DNA from: Spirosomataceae bacterium TFI 002
GTDB lineage: Bacteria > Bacteroidota > Bacteroidia > Cytophagales > Spirosomataceae
DNA: 64,000 nucleotides
Assembly: GCA_900230115.1 (NCBI GenBank)
Contig: LT907983.1
Location: forward strand, 4,820,774-4,884,773
Direction: 5' to 3'
In this document: one piece after another, positions 1 through 9,650 of the stretch
Layout: the number at the start of each line of letters is the position of its first letter
How positions within the stretch are numbered: position 1 is the first letter of the stretch
Notes under the pieces: model-generated
The model's database searches: none
Told to the model about the DNA's origin: nothing
Seen by the model: only the letters and a program-made list of their open reading frames with translations
Translations under genes and position numbers: made by a program

Positions 1-250
1 AAGTACCTCCCAAAAGGATATTAAGGCAGTCTTTGTCATCCAAAAGGCCAACCACTTCACCGGCATCATTAAGGACAGGCACACCAGTGATTTTCTTATC
101 AAGCAGTTTACTTAATGCTTGTAGGATAGGACTGTCTTCTTTTACGGTAATTAGCCTTTTCACAGGGGTCATGTATTCAGTGACCTTGGGCATTGCACTC
201 TGATCATTATAATCGGCAACGTCAATTGCTTTGTTTTGGAAATTCTTCAT
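1..250 (-). CDS. CBS-domain protein, N-terminal part (cut by window edge)
   Basis: Reading the minus strand from an ATG at 250 gives an open frame that runs off the left edge, so only the first 83 residues are visible. They contain a phrase typical of CBS domains: a segment around YMTPVKRLITV, then a helix with ALSKLLDKKITGVPVLNDAGEVVG and a following LLDDKDCL. CBS pairs usually bind adenosyl ligands and act as energy or redox sensors. No further domain can be seen because the gene is truncated, so it could be a stand-alone CBS protein or the start of a larger one. Confidence 0.75.
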   Translation of the reverse strand, partial: MKNFQNKAIDVADYNDQSAMPKVTEYMTPVKRLITVKEDSPILQALSKLLDKKITGVPVLNDAGEVVGLLDDKDCLNILLGGT

Positions 251-380
251 AGCTTGTTTTCAAGGTTTGGTTAAAATCCTGAATAAGTTAAGAAAAAAGA
301 CCGGAATTGCAAGTTGTTGCTAATGAATATGTTGCGATTCTAATGTGAGGGGAGCGTACTTACTATTAGCTTAATCTTGC

Positions 381-1184
381 TTATTCTTTACCTAGCTCAA
401 CTGCTCTTTCATAAGCAGCGTTCGCTCCTTTTATGATTTTATTGGAAACGTCTTCAGCTGCAAGCATGTTGAGAGCTGCACGTGTAGTGCCACCTTTCGA
501 CGCTACACGATTCATCCATTCTTCAGGCGTAAGATCACCTTGGCGATAAAGCTCTATGGCTCCTAAGAAAGTTTGTGAGGCTAGTTTTCGGCTGTCCTCT
601 CGGTTAAAGCCCATACCTTCAGCTGCTTTTTCTAGTGCTTCTATAAAGTAGAAAATATACGCTGGTCCACTTCCTGAAATCCCCGTGCTTTTGTCCAAAT
701 CTTGCTGTTCAGCAACTTCTAAGACTTCACCTGTAGAACTCAAAATTGCTTTTACAATTTCTTTTGTTGGTTCGTCGATGGCATCGGTAAAATTAACGGT
801 TGTCATTCCAAGGCCAATTTGGGCAGGAAGATTGGGCATTGCTCTTGCTACTTTCCCTAGTTTTGTTGCGTTGGCAATGGTCTCCACTGTAACACCTGCC
901 ATTATTGAAATAATGGTGCAACTTGGTTTGAGTAAGCTATGTACATCAGCTGCTAGTGCTTTGAAATGCTGTGGCTTTACGGCCATTAAGATGTAGTCGG
1001 CTTGTCCTATTACATCTTTGGCAACAGTATATCCTTTATAGTTTTCGTCTTTGTTGAATGTGGTAATTTTAGCCTCATCGGCATCAAGTAACAAGATTGG
1101 TTTTTCTATCGCTATATCACTCTTAGCTATGCCTTCAGCATAACTCATTCCCATATTTCCGGCTCCTATTACTAGTAATTTCAT
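381..1184 (-). CDS. proC: Pyrroline-5-carboxylate reductase
   Basis: A cytoplasmic enzyme that reduces pyrroline-5-carboxylate to proline with NAD(P)H, the last step of proline synthesis. The 267 residues are the usual length. The N-terminus has the Rossmann dinucleotide motif GAGNMG (residues 8-13), followed by AVKPQ near residue 70. The dimerisation/active-site half carries the family signature SGISGSGPAYIF around residues 168-179 and a SKGGTTRAAL segment near residue 230. It starts at an ATG and stands alone, with about 130 bases separating it from the CBS gene on the same strand. Confidence 0.95.
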   Translation of the reverse strand: MKLLVIGAGNMGMSYAEGIAKSDIAIEKPILLLDADEAKITTFNKDENYKGYTVAKDVIGQADYILMAVKPQHFKALAADVHSLLKPSCTIISIMAGVTVETIANATKLGKVARAMPNLPAQIGLGMTTVNFTDAIDEPTKEIVKAILSSTGEVLEVAEQQDLDKSTGISGSGPAYIFYFIEALEKAAEGMGFNREDSRKLASQTFLGAIELYRQGDLTPEEWMNRVASKGGTTRAALNMLAAEDVSNKIIKGANAAYERAVELGKE

Positions 1185-1694
1185 TTGTAATAATTTTGTA
1201 ATGACATTCTCAATTTATCCTCTAAGCTCCATATGGCTTATATTAAAGCTTCCATTAACCTAGAGTGTACTAAACTAATTTTAAGGAGAAATAATTCGAA
1301 ATATTTGAACTAGTCTTGTTTCAAAACTCATCACCTAAATAGAATAATGTTGTAATACGAATTTTATTCTTTCTAGTTCATTTTACTTCGAAAAGTTCTT
1401 TTTTTTTAATCAATAGTTTGTGTTTCTGGTCTTATTTGGTCACTTAGTTTAGAGTGAGCAATGTTATTAATGATATCGATTTTTATCGACGTTTAAATTC
1501 TCCTTTTAGGCATTTTTTTTAACCTCTTCATTGCTTAAAGAGAAGAAAAGCAATGCGTTGAAATTTTGATATTGCAATTTGACTGAATTTGAAATTAGCA
1601 AGCGGTGTCGTTTACCACTCCCTCAATATTGGCTAAAAAGCACTATTCACTTCTGGCTTTTTCGTAAATTTGGTTAACAACCTTATAGCTCATC
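1185..1694. other. Intergenic region between divergent proC and metalloprotease genes
   Basis: About 510 AT-rich bases with no credible open frame on either strand, no tRNA-like fold and no strong inverted repeat. The only recognisable element is the promoter box at 1665-1672 ahead of the protease. The rest looks like ordinary non-coding DNA between divergent genes. Confidence 0.6.
1665..1672 (+). promoter_or_regulatory. Bacteroidota -7 promoter box for the metalloprotease gene
   Basis: TAAATTTG matches the Bacteroidota housekeeping -7 consensus TAnnTTTG exactly and lies 22 bases before the ATG at 1695. No clear TTTG -33 element is seen at the usual distance, so the assignment rests on the -7 box and its position. 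Confidence 0.45.
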
Positions 1695-3899
1695 ATGAAA
1701 AAATATCTACTATTCGTATTATCCTTACTATGCACATTTTCAGCTTTTTCGCAAGGGAAAGTTTATGAATTAGTTCAAGAAGCTCGCTCTGAACAAGTGA
1801 ATACTTCAATTGAGAATTTGTTTGCATTAGATGAAGCCAATGTGACCTCTTTTGATAATAGCGTTTTTAAAAACAACACAACTCAGACTCAGATTTCACT
1901 TTCTTCGGCAGTTCTTGAAAACATTGTAGCAAATAAACCTTCCTTCCTTTCTTTAGTCGTACCTATATCCAATAAGACTTCTTTTGAACTCGAATTGATT
2001 CCCATTAATATTTTTGCTGATAATTTCACTGTAATTAATTCTAACAATGAGGTAGTTGATGTGCAGCTAGGACTTTTCTATCAAGGAGTAGTTAAAGGAG
2101 AGAAAAACTCAATTGTATCTTTTTCAATAAGCGACGGTAAAGTTACAGGTCTGATATCCACTGACAAAGGAAATTTTGTTTTGGGAAAAATAGAAACCTC
2201 GGACTCATACATACTTTACAATGATAAAGACTTGAACGAAGGGTCAGACTTTGAATGTGGCGTAGCATTTGACGATGTAAATTATACTGAGGATGCTTTT
2301 TCAGTTCCGAGTGCTACCATATCGAATGTAGGGTGCCGTGCAGCCATGATTTATGTTGAGGCAGATAACCAAATGTATTTAGATAATGGCTCCAATATGA
2401 CAACAACTATTAATACTGTTAATGCCTTAATGGGTCAAGTTGCCATTCTATATTCTAATGAAAATATTACTATTCAAATTTCTCAGCTAAAGGTTTGGGA
2501 CACTGTTGATCCCTATGTAGGTACTACTACAACTGGGGCAATGCTTACTTCCTTTTCTAATAATGTAGGTACTACATTTAACGGTGATGTTGGTCATTTA
2601 CTTTCTGGGAGAAACCTAGGTGGTGGAATCGCAGGTTTAGATGTTTTATGTAGCAAAGGAACGGGTATAAGTGCTGGGATTTCGAACGTACTAGTAAACG
2701 TACCTACATATTCCAATGATGTGCTTGTTGTAACACATGAGTTGGGACATAATTTTGGTTCTCCTCATACCCAAAGTTGTTCTTGGCCTGGTGGACCGTT
2801 GGATAATTGTGTGGCTGTAGAAGATGGTCCGTGCCCTCCTGGTCCAGCACCTGTAAATGGTGGTACAATAATGAGTTATTGCCACATAACACCTGCTGGT
2901 ACAAACTTCAATAATGGATTTGGACTTGTCCCAGGTAATCTGATTAGGTTACGTACAGAGCAATGTTTGGGAAGTTCTGTTATTCCAACAAATTTAGTAA
3001 CTGTCTTGCCTTATGGTACAAGTGTGCTTTTGGGATGGGACCATTTAGCGGGAGATACATTTACTGTTCAATATAAGCTAACAACCTCGGGTACTTGGAT
3101 TACCCTTCCTACAACTCCGAATAAGTATATCCAAATTACAGGACTAACTCAAAATAAAAATTACAACTGGAGAGTTAAAACAAGTTGTTCCACTTACGCA
3201 ACTTCAACTTTCAGCACAAATTCTACGCCTACAATAAGTTATTGTAATCCAACTTTTACAAATGGCTGCAGCTTCTCTATTGGAATAGACAATTTCTCAG
3301 TTAATAACGTTAGCTGGAACGGAAATTCTGGCTGTTCGCAAGGTGGACTTTCATTTCTATATAATCCAATAAGGTCTCTAACTCCAGGAAGTACTTATTC
3401 TTTTATTGTTAACCCTATATCTACACTAAATGCTTATCAAGTTGGTATTTGGATTGACTATAACAAAAACGGAGTGTTCGCTGCAAACGAGCAGGTTTTT
3501 GCTACGACCGCTGAAACTAATAATGCTTCTGTGACAGGGACTTTTACGATTCCTGCAGCACAACCTATCTTACAAAATACTCGGATGCGAGTAATTTTAG
3601 ATTTCTTTAGTCCTACAAATAATCCTTGCGGTACATACTCTTATGGAGAAAGTGAGGATTATTTAATAAATATTGGAGCTAATCCGTGTCCGTCCTTGTT
3701 GACTCTAACTTCGCCCGCAAATAATATCATTTCTGGAATTGTAAAGAATGAAGCTTCTGGTAGCATTGCTGCAACAAATAAAATTACGGGTGGAAATGTA
3801 AAATATGACGCAGGAAGTAATATAAAGCTGAATCCTGGCTTTTCAGTTAACAACGGAGCCGTGTTTAATGCATATATTGATGGCTGTGGAGGTCAATAA
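1695..3899 (+). CDS. Secreted reprolysin-like zinc metalloprotease with FN3, GEVED and C-terminal beta domain
   Basis: A secreted 734-residue protease. Residues 1-19 form a signal peptide ending AFSQ. A long propeptide-like region follows, then a catalytic domain with the extended zinc site HELGHNFGSPHT (His348, Glu349, His352, His358) and a Met-turn in IMSYCH. This is the HExxHxxGxxH pattern of the M12B/metzincin clan. Next come a fibronectin type III-like domain (about 435-510), a GEVED-type domain (about 575-665, with YNKNGVF and YGESEDYLINI) and a C-terminal beta repeat with NPGFSVNNGAVFNAYI, like the so-called 3-coathanger domain of Bacteroidota secreted proteins. The C-terminus is GCGGQ. 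The gene is monocistronic; its substrate is unknown. Confidence 0.88.
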   Translation: MKKYLLFVLSLLCTFSAFSQGKVYELVQEARSEQVNTSIENLFALDEANVTSFDNSVFKNNTTQTQISLSSAVLENIVANKPSFLSLVVPISNKTSFELELIPINIFADNFTVINSNNEVVDVQLGLFYQGVVKGEKNSIVSFSISDGKVTGLISTDKGNFVLGKIETSDSYILYNDKDLNEGSDFECGVAFDDVNYTEDAFSVPSATISNVGCRAAMIYVEADNQMYLDNGSNMTTTINTVNALMGQVAILYSNENITIQISQLKVWDTVDPYVGTTTTGAMLTSFSNNVGTTFNGDVGHLLSGRNLGGGIAGLDVLCSKGTGISAGISNVLVNVPTYSNDVLVVTHELGHNFGSPHTQSCSWPGGPLDNCVAVEDGPCPPGPAPVNGGTIMSYCHITPAGTNFNNGFGLVPGNLIRLRTEQCLGSSVIPTNLVTVLPYGTSVLLGWDHLAGDTFTVQYKLTTSGTWITLPTTPNKYIQITGLTQNKNYNWRVKTSCSTYATSTFSTNSTPTISYCNPTFTNGCSFSIGIDNFSVNNVSWNGNSGCSQGGLSFLYNPIRSLTPGSTYSFIVNPISTLNAYQVGIWIDYNKNGVFAANEQVFATTAETNNASVTGTFTIPAAQPILQNTRMRVILDFFSPTNNPCGTYSYGESEDYLINIGANPCPSLLTLTSPANNIISGIVKNEASGSIAATNKITGGNVKYDAGSNIKLNPGFSVNNGAVFNAYIDGCGGQ

Positions 3900-4058
3900 G
3901 TTGATAATATGATCAGTGCGACGGTATTAATAGTCACTTTAAAAAATGAGAGTTTATAGGTTGACCTTAGATCTTATTACTACAATTGTCTAAATATCGA
4001 CACCATTCAAATCAAAGTTTGTTGCAGGGGTTTATAGTTATTGTTACCAAGCGTAACA

Positions 4059-4871
4059 TTAATCCTCAAACTCAGGCTTTCGTTTCTCCATAGAAGCGGC
4101 AAAAGCCTCCATTAGATCATTTGACAAAAGCATTGCAGCGTTCCAAGTTGACATATAGTTCAAGGAATCATCAACTGAGTGTTCTTTGGAGTAATGTAAA
4201 ACGTCTTTGGTACCTCTTATTGAAATAGGCGATTTAGAAGCGATGATAGTTGCTATCTCCATTACACCATTCATTAACTCTTCTTTTGTGGTATATACGT
4301 GATTTACAAGTCCGATATTTTTTGCTTCTGGACCAAATACTTTTCTTCCCGTAAACGCCATTTCAGAGGCCATTCCGTGAGGTATTATTTTTGGCAGACG
4401 TTGCAAGGTTCCTAAGTCAGCAACCATTCCTAAATCTATTTCTTTAACTGTGAAATAGGCATCTTCAGTACAATATCGCATATCGCAAGCAGTAGCAATA
4501 TCTACACCGCCGCCAATACATCCGTTATGAATGGCTGCAAGGACAGGTTTGGAGCATTTTTCTATTGACGATACTGTTTTTTGAAGTATAAGAACCATTT
4601 CTCTGATTTTTTCACTTCGTTTTCCACCACATGAAATACTTTGAATGCTTGCCGTAGACATTAATAATTCAAGATCAATTCCCGCACAAAAATGCTTTCC
4701 TTCACCTGCAAGCACTACAACTCTAACTTCTTCGGTTTTGGAAAGAGTTTCAAAAATGGTTTGCATCTCAAGCCAGGCTTCCATGTTGAGAGCATTTGCC
4801 TTTTCGGGTCTATTAAATGAAACCTGGGCGATTTTATTGGCAATTTCTACTTTGAAGTGCTTATAGTTCAT
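4059..4871 (-). CDS. Crotonase-family enzyme, delta(3,5)-delta(2,4)-dienoyl-CoA isomerase-like
   Basis: Crotonase fold, 270 residues. Beyond the generic signature GKHFCAGIDL (58-67) it resembles dienoyl-CoA isomerase (ECH1): the segment IHNGCIGGGVDIATACD, then KEIDLGMVADLGTLQRLP. The three acidic residues used by rat ECH1 (Asp176, Glu196, Asp204) are present with identical spacing as Asp124, Glu144 and Asp152. The likely role is shifting double bonds of 3,5-dienoyl-CoA in beta-oxidation of unsaturated fatty acids. No other beta-oxidation gene is adjacent. An ordinary enoyl-CoA hydratase is the alternative, but the conserved triad argues against it. Confidence 0.82.
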   Translation of the reverse strand: MNYKHFKVEIANKIAQVSFNRPEKANALNMEAWLEMQTIFETLSKTEEVRVVVLAGEGKHFCAGIDLELLMSTASIQSISCGGKRSEKIREMVLILQKTVSSIEKCSKPVLAAIHNGCIGGGVDIATACDMRYCTEDAYFTVKEIDLGMVADLGTLQRLPKIIPHGMASEMAFTGRKVFGPEAKNIGLVNHVYTTKEELMNGVMEIATIIASKSPISIRGTKDVLHYSKEHSVDDSLNYMSTWNAAMLLSNDLMEAFAASMEKRKPEFED

Positions 4872-4929
4872 GGTGATGATTTAGTGAGTTGATGTTCGTT
4901 TTGCTAGAATGATACGCCTGATATTTGAA

Positions 4930-6504
4930 TTACCATATACTATTCAGTGCATATATTTTGGTATTATTAATACTCCAAGTGCCCTTTTCTGCGAATAAAG
5001 ACATGGTGTCAAATTTCTTTGTTGGAAAAAAGATGCTTGTAAAGCTTACTTCGCCTTCATTGATGAAAATCTCAATAGATGCAGCATCAATAATCATACG
5101 TACGTTCAGTTTTTCCTTTCCAAAATTAATGGGAGCTGAATGATCTTTTTTGAAAAAGTCTTCGGAAAACTTTTCTTTGCTCGAATTAGATCTGTCAACA
5201 TACATTTTGCCTTTGGTTTTATCAAATTTGACCAAAAGATTTTCTCCAAGATCATTTTGAAGCTTTAGTCCAAATGTATTGGCTGTTGTTTTCTTCAAGT
5301 CAATTGTAAAGTTCAATTCTGATTGAGAGGCTTTAAAATTACCTTCCAACAACTTTTCTTCCGTGATGTTCATAACATCCAATGTAGTTGTTTCTCCTCT
5401 TAATGCAAGAAATTCCTTAGTTGGAGAACTTTGCAATAAATACCCTGATTTGGATTCAATTAGCTTTAGTTCTCTAGGTAATGTCATGGCACTTCTCCAT
5501 TTTTCTGTTGGCACTATCTGAGCGTATTGCCAATTGGACATCCAACCGATTCCTAGCACTCTACCATCATCTTTTGGTAGGTTATCCCAAGTTACAAATG
5601 CATAGTTATCAGTTCCCCAGTCTAACCATTTGTGATTCTTTACATCACTTTTAAACTCTTTGCCATCAAACTCTCCAACAAAATATGAGGTAGCTGTACC
5701 AGCATTAGGAGCGTCTTTCTGAATACTCACTATCAATACCCACTTTGTTTCATCTGTGCCTTCTACTTTGATAGGAAATAAGTCTGGACATTCCCATAAA
5801 CGAGTATCGCCTTTTATACCATAGTCTGAAAGGAATTTCCAGTCAATGAGGTTGGGAGAGGAGTAGAACTTAACCTTTTCATAGGCTGCCAAAGTTAAAA
5901 TCCAACTTTTAGATGGTTCATGCCAAATCACTTTCGGATCTCTGAAATCCTTTATTTTATCAGTGTTGGGAATAACTGGGTTTCCTTTATACTTTGTCCA
6001 TTTTGTGCCTCCATCTAAGCTATATGCAATGCTTTGTGTTTGAAAATCATTAGTTTGGGCTCTTTCTCCATCCATATTGTGATGTGTAAAAGCAGCAACG
6101 ATAGGAGGGTTTTCTGCGGTACCGAGTTTGGAGGTATTGTAAAGATCTACAACAGCACTTCCTGAAAAAATATAACCCAATGAATCAGGGTATAAACCAA
6201 TCGGTAGGTGTTTCCACGAAACTAAATCGCTTGATACTGCATGACCCCAGTGCATAGGGCCCCAAACTGTACTGTCAGGATAATATTGATAAAAAAGATG
6301 GTACTCACCATCCTTATAAAACATACCATTCGGGTCATTCATCCAGTTGGCCTCTGGCGTAAAATGAAACTGAGGACGATGGTTTTCTTGATAAAGTGAA
6401 GAGGTAGTAGCGTCTTCCACTACCTTGCCATTATTGCACCCAAAGAGGATTGAAAAAATAGGAATTAGTAAAAAAAGTAACCTTGAAGCGTAAGATTGTT
6501 TCAT
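4930..6504 (-). CDS. GH32 fructan hydrolase lipoprotein (levanase/inulinase/invertase type)
   Basis: A 524-residue glycoside hydrolase of family GH32. A lipoprotein signal peptide with cleavage before Cys23 (SILFGC) predicts membrane anchoring. The three catalytic motifs are intact: WMNDPNG with nucleophile Asp57, FRDPK with transition-state stabiliser Asp189, and ECPDLF with acid/base Glu238. The C-terminal third is the usual beta-sandwich with IDAASIEIFINEGEVSFTS. Substrates are beta-fructosides such as levan, inulin or sucrose; motifs alone do not separate them. No SusC/SusD pair or fructokinase is next to it, so it is not in a typical fructan utilisation locus within this window. Confidence 0.9.
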   Translation of the reverse strand: MKQSYASRLLFLLIPIFSILFGCNNGKVVEDATTSSLYQENHRPQFHFTPEANWMNDPNGMFYKDGEYHLFYQYYPDSTVWGPMHWGHAVSSDLVSWKHLPIGLYPDSLGYIFSGSAVVDLYNTSKLGTAENPPIVAAFTHHNMDGERAQTNDFQTQSIAYSLDGGTKWTKYKGNPVIPNTDKIKDFRDPKVIWHEPSKSWILTLAAYEKVKFYSSPNLIDWKFLSDYGIKGDTRLWECPDLFPIKVEGTDETKWVLIVSIQKDAPNAGTATSYFVGEFDGKEFKSDVKNHKWLDWGTDNYAFVTWDNLPKDDGRVLGIGWMSNWQYAQIVPTEKWRSAMTLPRELKLIESKSGYLLQSSPTKEFLALRGETTTLDVMNITEEKLLEGNFKASQSELNFTIDLKKTTANTFGLKLQNDLGENLLVKFDKTKGKMYVDRSNSSKEKFSEDFFKKDHSAPINFGKEKLNVRMIIDAASIEIFINEGEVSFTSIFFPTKKFDTMSLFAEKGTWSINNTKIYALNSIW

Positions 6505-6825
6505 GCTGGTTTATAGGTTAAAGTTTTATCACAATGCAAATTGTAATATTTCAACTAAGCTAGGATAAAAATCAATACCACGAAAGTTAGCATTCCTTTT
6601 AGCGTATAGTTTCGGTACCACGAGACATTAGCACCAGTTCCATAAGGGTTTAACCAAGTAGCAAAACTGCTTAGACTATTGAAAAAAGTAAGACTTTTAG
6701 GTTTATAACTTAAACCTCTGGTAGTGAGCAGTAAAGTATTTCATTCGGCTCGGTTTACCCTACTTTTAATTTATGAAATAGCATGTTGGTTAGCTCTTTC
6801 GCTAATCAAAATTGCCTCTAAAAAC
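6505..6825. other. Intergenic region upstream of the GH32 gene
   Basis: About 320 bases between the alaS stop and the GH32 start, both on the minus strand, with no credible open frame. It contains two imperfect direct repeats beginning TACCACGA at 6576 and 6616 (40-base period), each followed within a few bases by TTAGCA. They lie 72 and 112 bases upstream of the GH32 ATG and could be regulator sites, which is speculative. No terminator-like hairpin with a T-run was recognised behind alaS. Confidence 0.4.
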
Positions 6826-9516
6826 TCAACTTATCAGCTGAACAGCCTTCTCTAGGGCACTCACAAGTCCGTTTGCATCACTACCACCCGCAGTTGCAAA
6901 ATGTGGGGCACCACCACCACCACCACGCATTAACTTTGCTGCATCTTTTACAATGTCGCCAGCTTTAAGACCTTTCGCTTGTTGGTTATCATTGAGCATA
7001 ACAGCCAACAATGGCTTGTCATTGATTATGGTACCAAGGATAAAACATCCTTGACCTTCAACAGCTTTTAAGTCAAAACACAATTTCTTAAGTGCATCTG
7101 CATTTGGAAGGGCAACGATCTTAACGATTGTAGGTTCGCCATTTACTAATTCAATTTCATTAAGAATTGACTTTTTAAGCGAATTGATCTTTTCGTTTTC
7201 AAGAGCCTCTAGTGATTTTTGAAGCGTATTTTTGTCTTCTATTAAAGATTTTAGAGCCTTGATTACATCTTGAGGCTGCTTAAGCAATTCCTTTATTTCA
7301 TTTAGGGTTGCTTCTTGTTCTCTTAGTAATTCTAAAGCCTTTTCTCCAGTTAGAGCTTCCACTCTACGTACTCCTGCAGAAACAGATCCCTCCGATGTGA
7401 ATTTGAATAGTCCAATTTCACCTGTGCTTGCAACGTGTGAGCCACCACATAATTCTACAGAGAATTTAGGGTCAAAAATAATGACACGGACAAAATCGCC
7501 GTACTTCTCTCCGAAAGTAGCAGTCGCACCCATTTCGGTTGCCTCTTTTATGGCTACATTTCTTTTTTCTACAAGAGCTATATTTTGGCGTATCTTTTGG
7601 TTTACTATATCTTCTACTTTTTGTAATTCCTCATCAGTCACTTTACTAAAGTGTGAGAAATCGAAACGAGTTAAATTTTCGTTTTGATAAGAACCCCTTT
7701 GTATGATATGATCGCCTAATACAGTTCTAAATGCAGCTAGCATCAAGTGAGTAGCTGTATGGTTCTGCATGATAAGTTGGTGTCTTTCAACATCAATTTC
7801 TGCCTTGATTTGAAGTGATTTTAGATCTTCAAAAGCAATGTCATCAAAAGGAACCTTGTCAGCGATATGAATAAACATATCATTTTCCTTTTGTGTGTCT
7901 TTTATGTTTACTTGATATTTTTTGCCTTTTAGCTCAAATGTTAGTGTACCGCTATCTCCAACTTGTCCACCCATTTCGGCATAGAAAGGTGTGTTTTCAA
8001 GTACGATATGATATTCCTGACCTTTTTTAGTCTTTACTTTTCTATATTTAGAAAGAATTGAAACTGCTTCGTTGTAATCGTAGCCAAGATAGTTTACACC
8101 ATCAATGTCATTGATTTCCGTCCAGTCGCTAGCTTCTTTTGTAGCATCCTTTCTGCTTCTCGCTTTTTGCTCTGCTAGTTCTTTTTCAAAAGCAGCTTCG
8201 TCTATCTCATAACCTTTTTCTTTGGCAATGAGAGATGTTAAGTCAGAGGGGAAACCGAATGTATCCGAAAGTTCGAAAACGTCTTTTCCTGCTAAAATCT
8301 TGCTTTTTGCATTCTCCTCAAACTGTTGATCTAGTCTTTTTAAACCTAATTCTAGGGTACGTAAGAATGTTTTTTCTTCCTCCTCTACTACTTTTTTGAC
8401 AAACTCTTCTTGTTCTTTTAATTCGGGGAAAACATCTTTGAATTGCTCTGCCAAAACTGGAACAAGAGAACCCATGAATGGTTCTTTGAAGTTGAGGTAG
8501 GAATAGCCATATCTAATAGCTCTTCTTAATATTCTACGGATAACATAGCCAGCCTTTGTGTTTGATGGTAACTGGCCATCGGCGATTGTAAATGCGACGG
8601 CACGAATATGATCAGCAATGACTCTCATTGCTACATCACCATAATTCTCAGAACTCAAAGTGCCATTTGCACCATATTTAAGTCCAGACATTTTTTCCAA
8701 AACCTGAATCGTGTTTTGAAAGATATCCGTGTCATAATTACTCTGCTTGCCTTGAATCGCCATACAAAGACGTTCAAAACCCATACCTGTGTCTACATGC
8801 TTGGCAGGCAGGTTCTCTAGACTTCCATCTGCTTTTCTCTCAAACTGAATGAATACATTGTTCCAGATCTCAACAACTTGAGGATGATCCGCATTAACTA
8901 AGTCTTTTCCTGGAACTTTATCAACCTCAGCTTGTGGACGAAGGTCAATGTGAATTTCGGAGCAAGGTCCACATGGCCCTACTTCACCCATTTCCCAGAA
9001 ATTGTCTTTCTTATTACCAAGTAGGATTTTCTCATCGCTTCCTAATATGTTTTTCCAAAGGTCGAATGACTCTTGGTCAAATGGTACACCATCTTTTTCA
9101 TCACCTTCAAATACAGAAACATAAATTCGTTCTTTAGGCAATTTGAAAACTTCCGTTAATAATTCCCATGACCAAGCAAGAGCTTCATCCTTGAAATAAC
9201 CGTTTCCGCCAGTACCTGGAGTGCCAAATGACCAGTTTCCGAGCATTTCGAACATGGTGTGGTGATAAGTATCAAAGCCTACTTCTTCCAGGTCATTATG
9301 CTTTCCACTTACTCTCAAACATTTCTGAGTATCAGTAATTCTTTGAGACTTTGGTTGCTTGTTGCCAAGAAAGTAGTCCTTGAATTGCACCATTCCTGCA
9401 TTATTGAACATGAGGGTAGGGTCATTCTTGAGCACAATGGGTGCCGAAGGAACAACTAAATGTTCTTTTGAAACAAAAAAATCAAGGAATTTCTGTCGTA
9501 TTTCGTGTGAGGTCAT
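6826..9516 (-). CDS. alaS: Alanine--tRNA ligase
   Basis: Charges tRNA-Ala with alanine in the cytoplasm and clears mischarged Ser/Gly. At 896 residues it is full length. The class II catalytic core occupies the first roughly 245 residues, including TLMFNNAGMVQFK and the GNWSFG segment. The editing domain has HTATHLM near residue 585 and CGGSHV near 690, which supply its zinc-binding His/Cys residues. The C-terminal DHHA1 domain ends with a GGGGGAPHFATAGG stretch near 870. It starts with ATG at 9516, and a TAATTTTG box lies 26-33 bases upstream. Confidence 0.97.
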   Translation of the reverse strand: MTSHEIRQKFLDFFVSKEHLVVPSAPIVLKNDPTLMFNNAGMVQFKDYFLGNKQPKSQRITDTQKCLRVSGKHNDLEEVGFDTYHHTMFEMLGNWSFGTPGTGGNGYFKDEALAWSWELLTEVFKLPKERIYVSVFEGDEKDGVPFDQESFDLWKNILGSDEKILLGNKKDNFWEMGEVGPCGPCSEIHIDLRPQAEVDKVPGKDLVNADHPQVVEIWNNVFIQFERKADGSLENLPAKHVDTGMGFERLCMAIQGKQSNYDTDIFQNTIQVLEKMSGLKYGANGTLSSENYGDVAMRVIADHIRAVAFTIADGQLPSNTKAGYVIRRILRRAIRYGYSYLNFKEPFMGSLVPVLAEQFKDVFPELKEQEEFVKKVVEEEEKTFLRTLELGLKRLDQQFEENAKSKILAGKDVFELSDTFGFPSDLTSLIAKEKGYEIDEAAFEKELAEQKARSRKDATKEASDWTEINDIDGVNYLGYDYNEAVSILSKYRKVKTKKGQEYHIVLENTPFYAEMGGQVGDSGTLTFELKGKKYQVNIKDTQKENDMFIHIADKVPFDDIAFEDLKSLQIKAEIDVERHQLIMQNHTATHLMLAAFRTVLGDHIIQRGSYQNENLTRFDFSHFSKVTDEELQKVEDIVNQKIRQNIALVEKRNVAIKEATEMGATATFGEKYGDFVRVIIFDPKFSVELCGGSHVASTGEIGLFKFTSEGSVSAGVRRVEALTGEKALELLREQEATLNEIKELLKQPQDVIKALKSLIEDKNTLQKSLEALENEKINSLKKSILNEIELVNGEPTIVKIVALPNADALKKLCFDLKAVEGQGCFILGTIINDKPLLAVMLNDNQQAKGLKAGDIVKDAAKLMRGGGGGAPHFATAGGSDANGLVSALEKAVQLIS

Positions 9517-9541
9517 GATATATCTATATGGAAAAACGCTG

Positions 9542-9549
9542 CAAAATTA
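9542..9549 (-). promoter_or_regulatory. -7 promoter box for alaS
   Basis: On the minus strand the sequence is TAATTTTG, a full match to TAnnTTTG, located 26 bases before the alaS start codon. No convincing -33 TTTG was found. Confidence 0.4.
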
Positions 9550-9600
9550 AGGCTTTTATTATCATGGTCTACTTTTTTTGAAGAGCATATTGAATTTTCC

Positions 9601-9631
9601 TTTGTAAAAATCAAAACTAAACTTACTTTAG
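9601..9631 (+). promoter_or_regulatory. Promoter of the LRR gene (TTTG-N19-TACTTTAG)
   Basis: A TTTG at 9601-9604 and TACTTTAG at 9624-9631 are separated by 19 bases, the usual Bacteroidota spacing. The -7 box has one mismatch to TAnnTTTG. It ends 19 bases before the ATG at 9651. Confidence 0.45.
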
Positions 9632-9650
9632 TGAAACTAAAAAATTAGTT

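Noticed and set aside
685-996. A 103-codon plus-strand frame inside proC
   Set aside because: Antisense to an unmistakable proC; no independent support.
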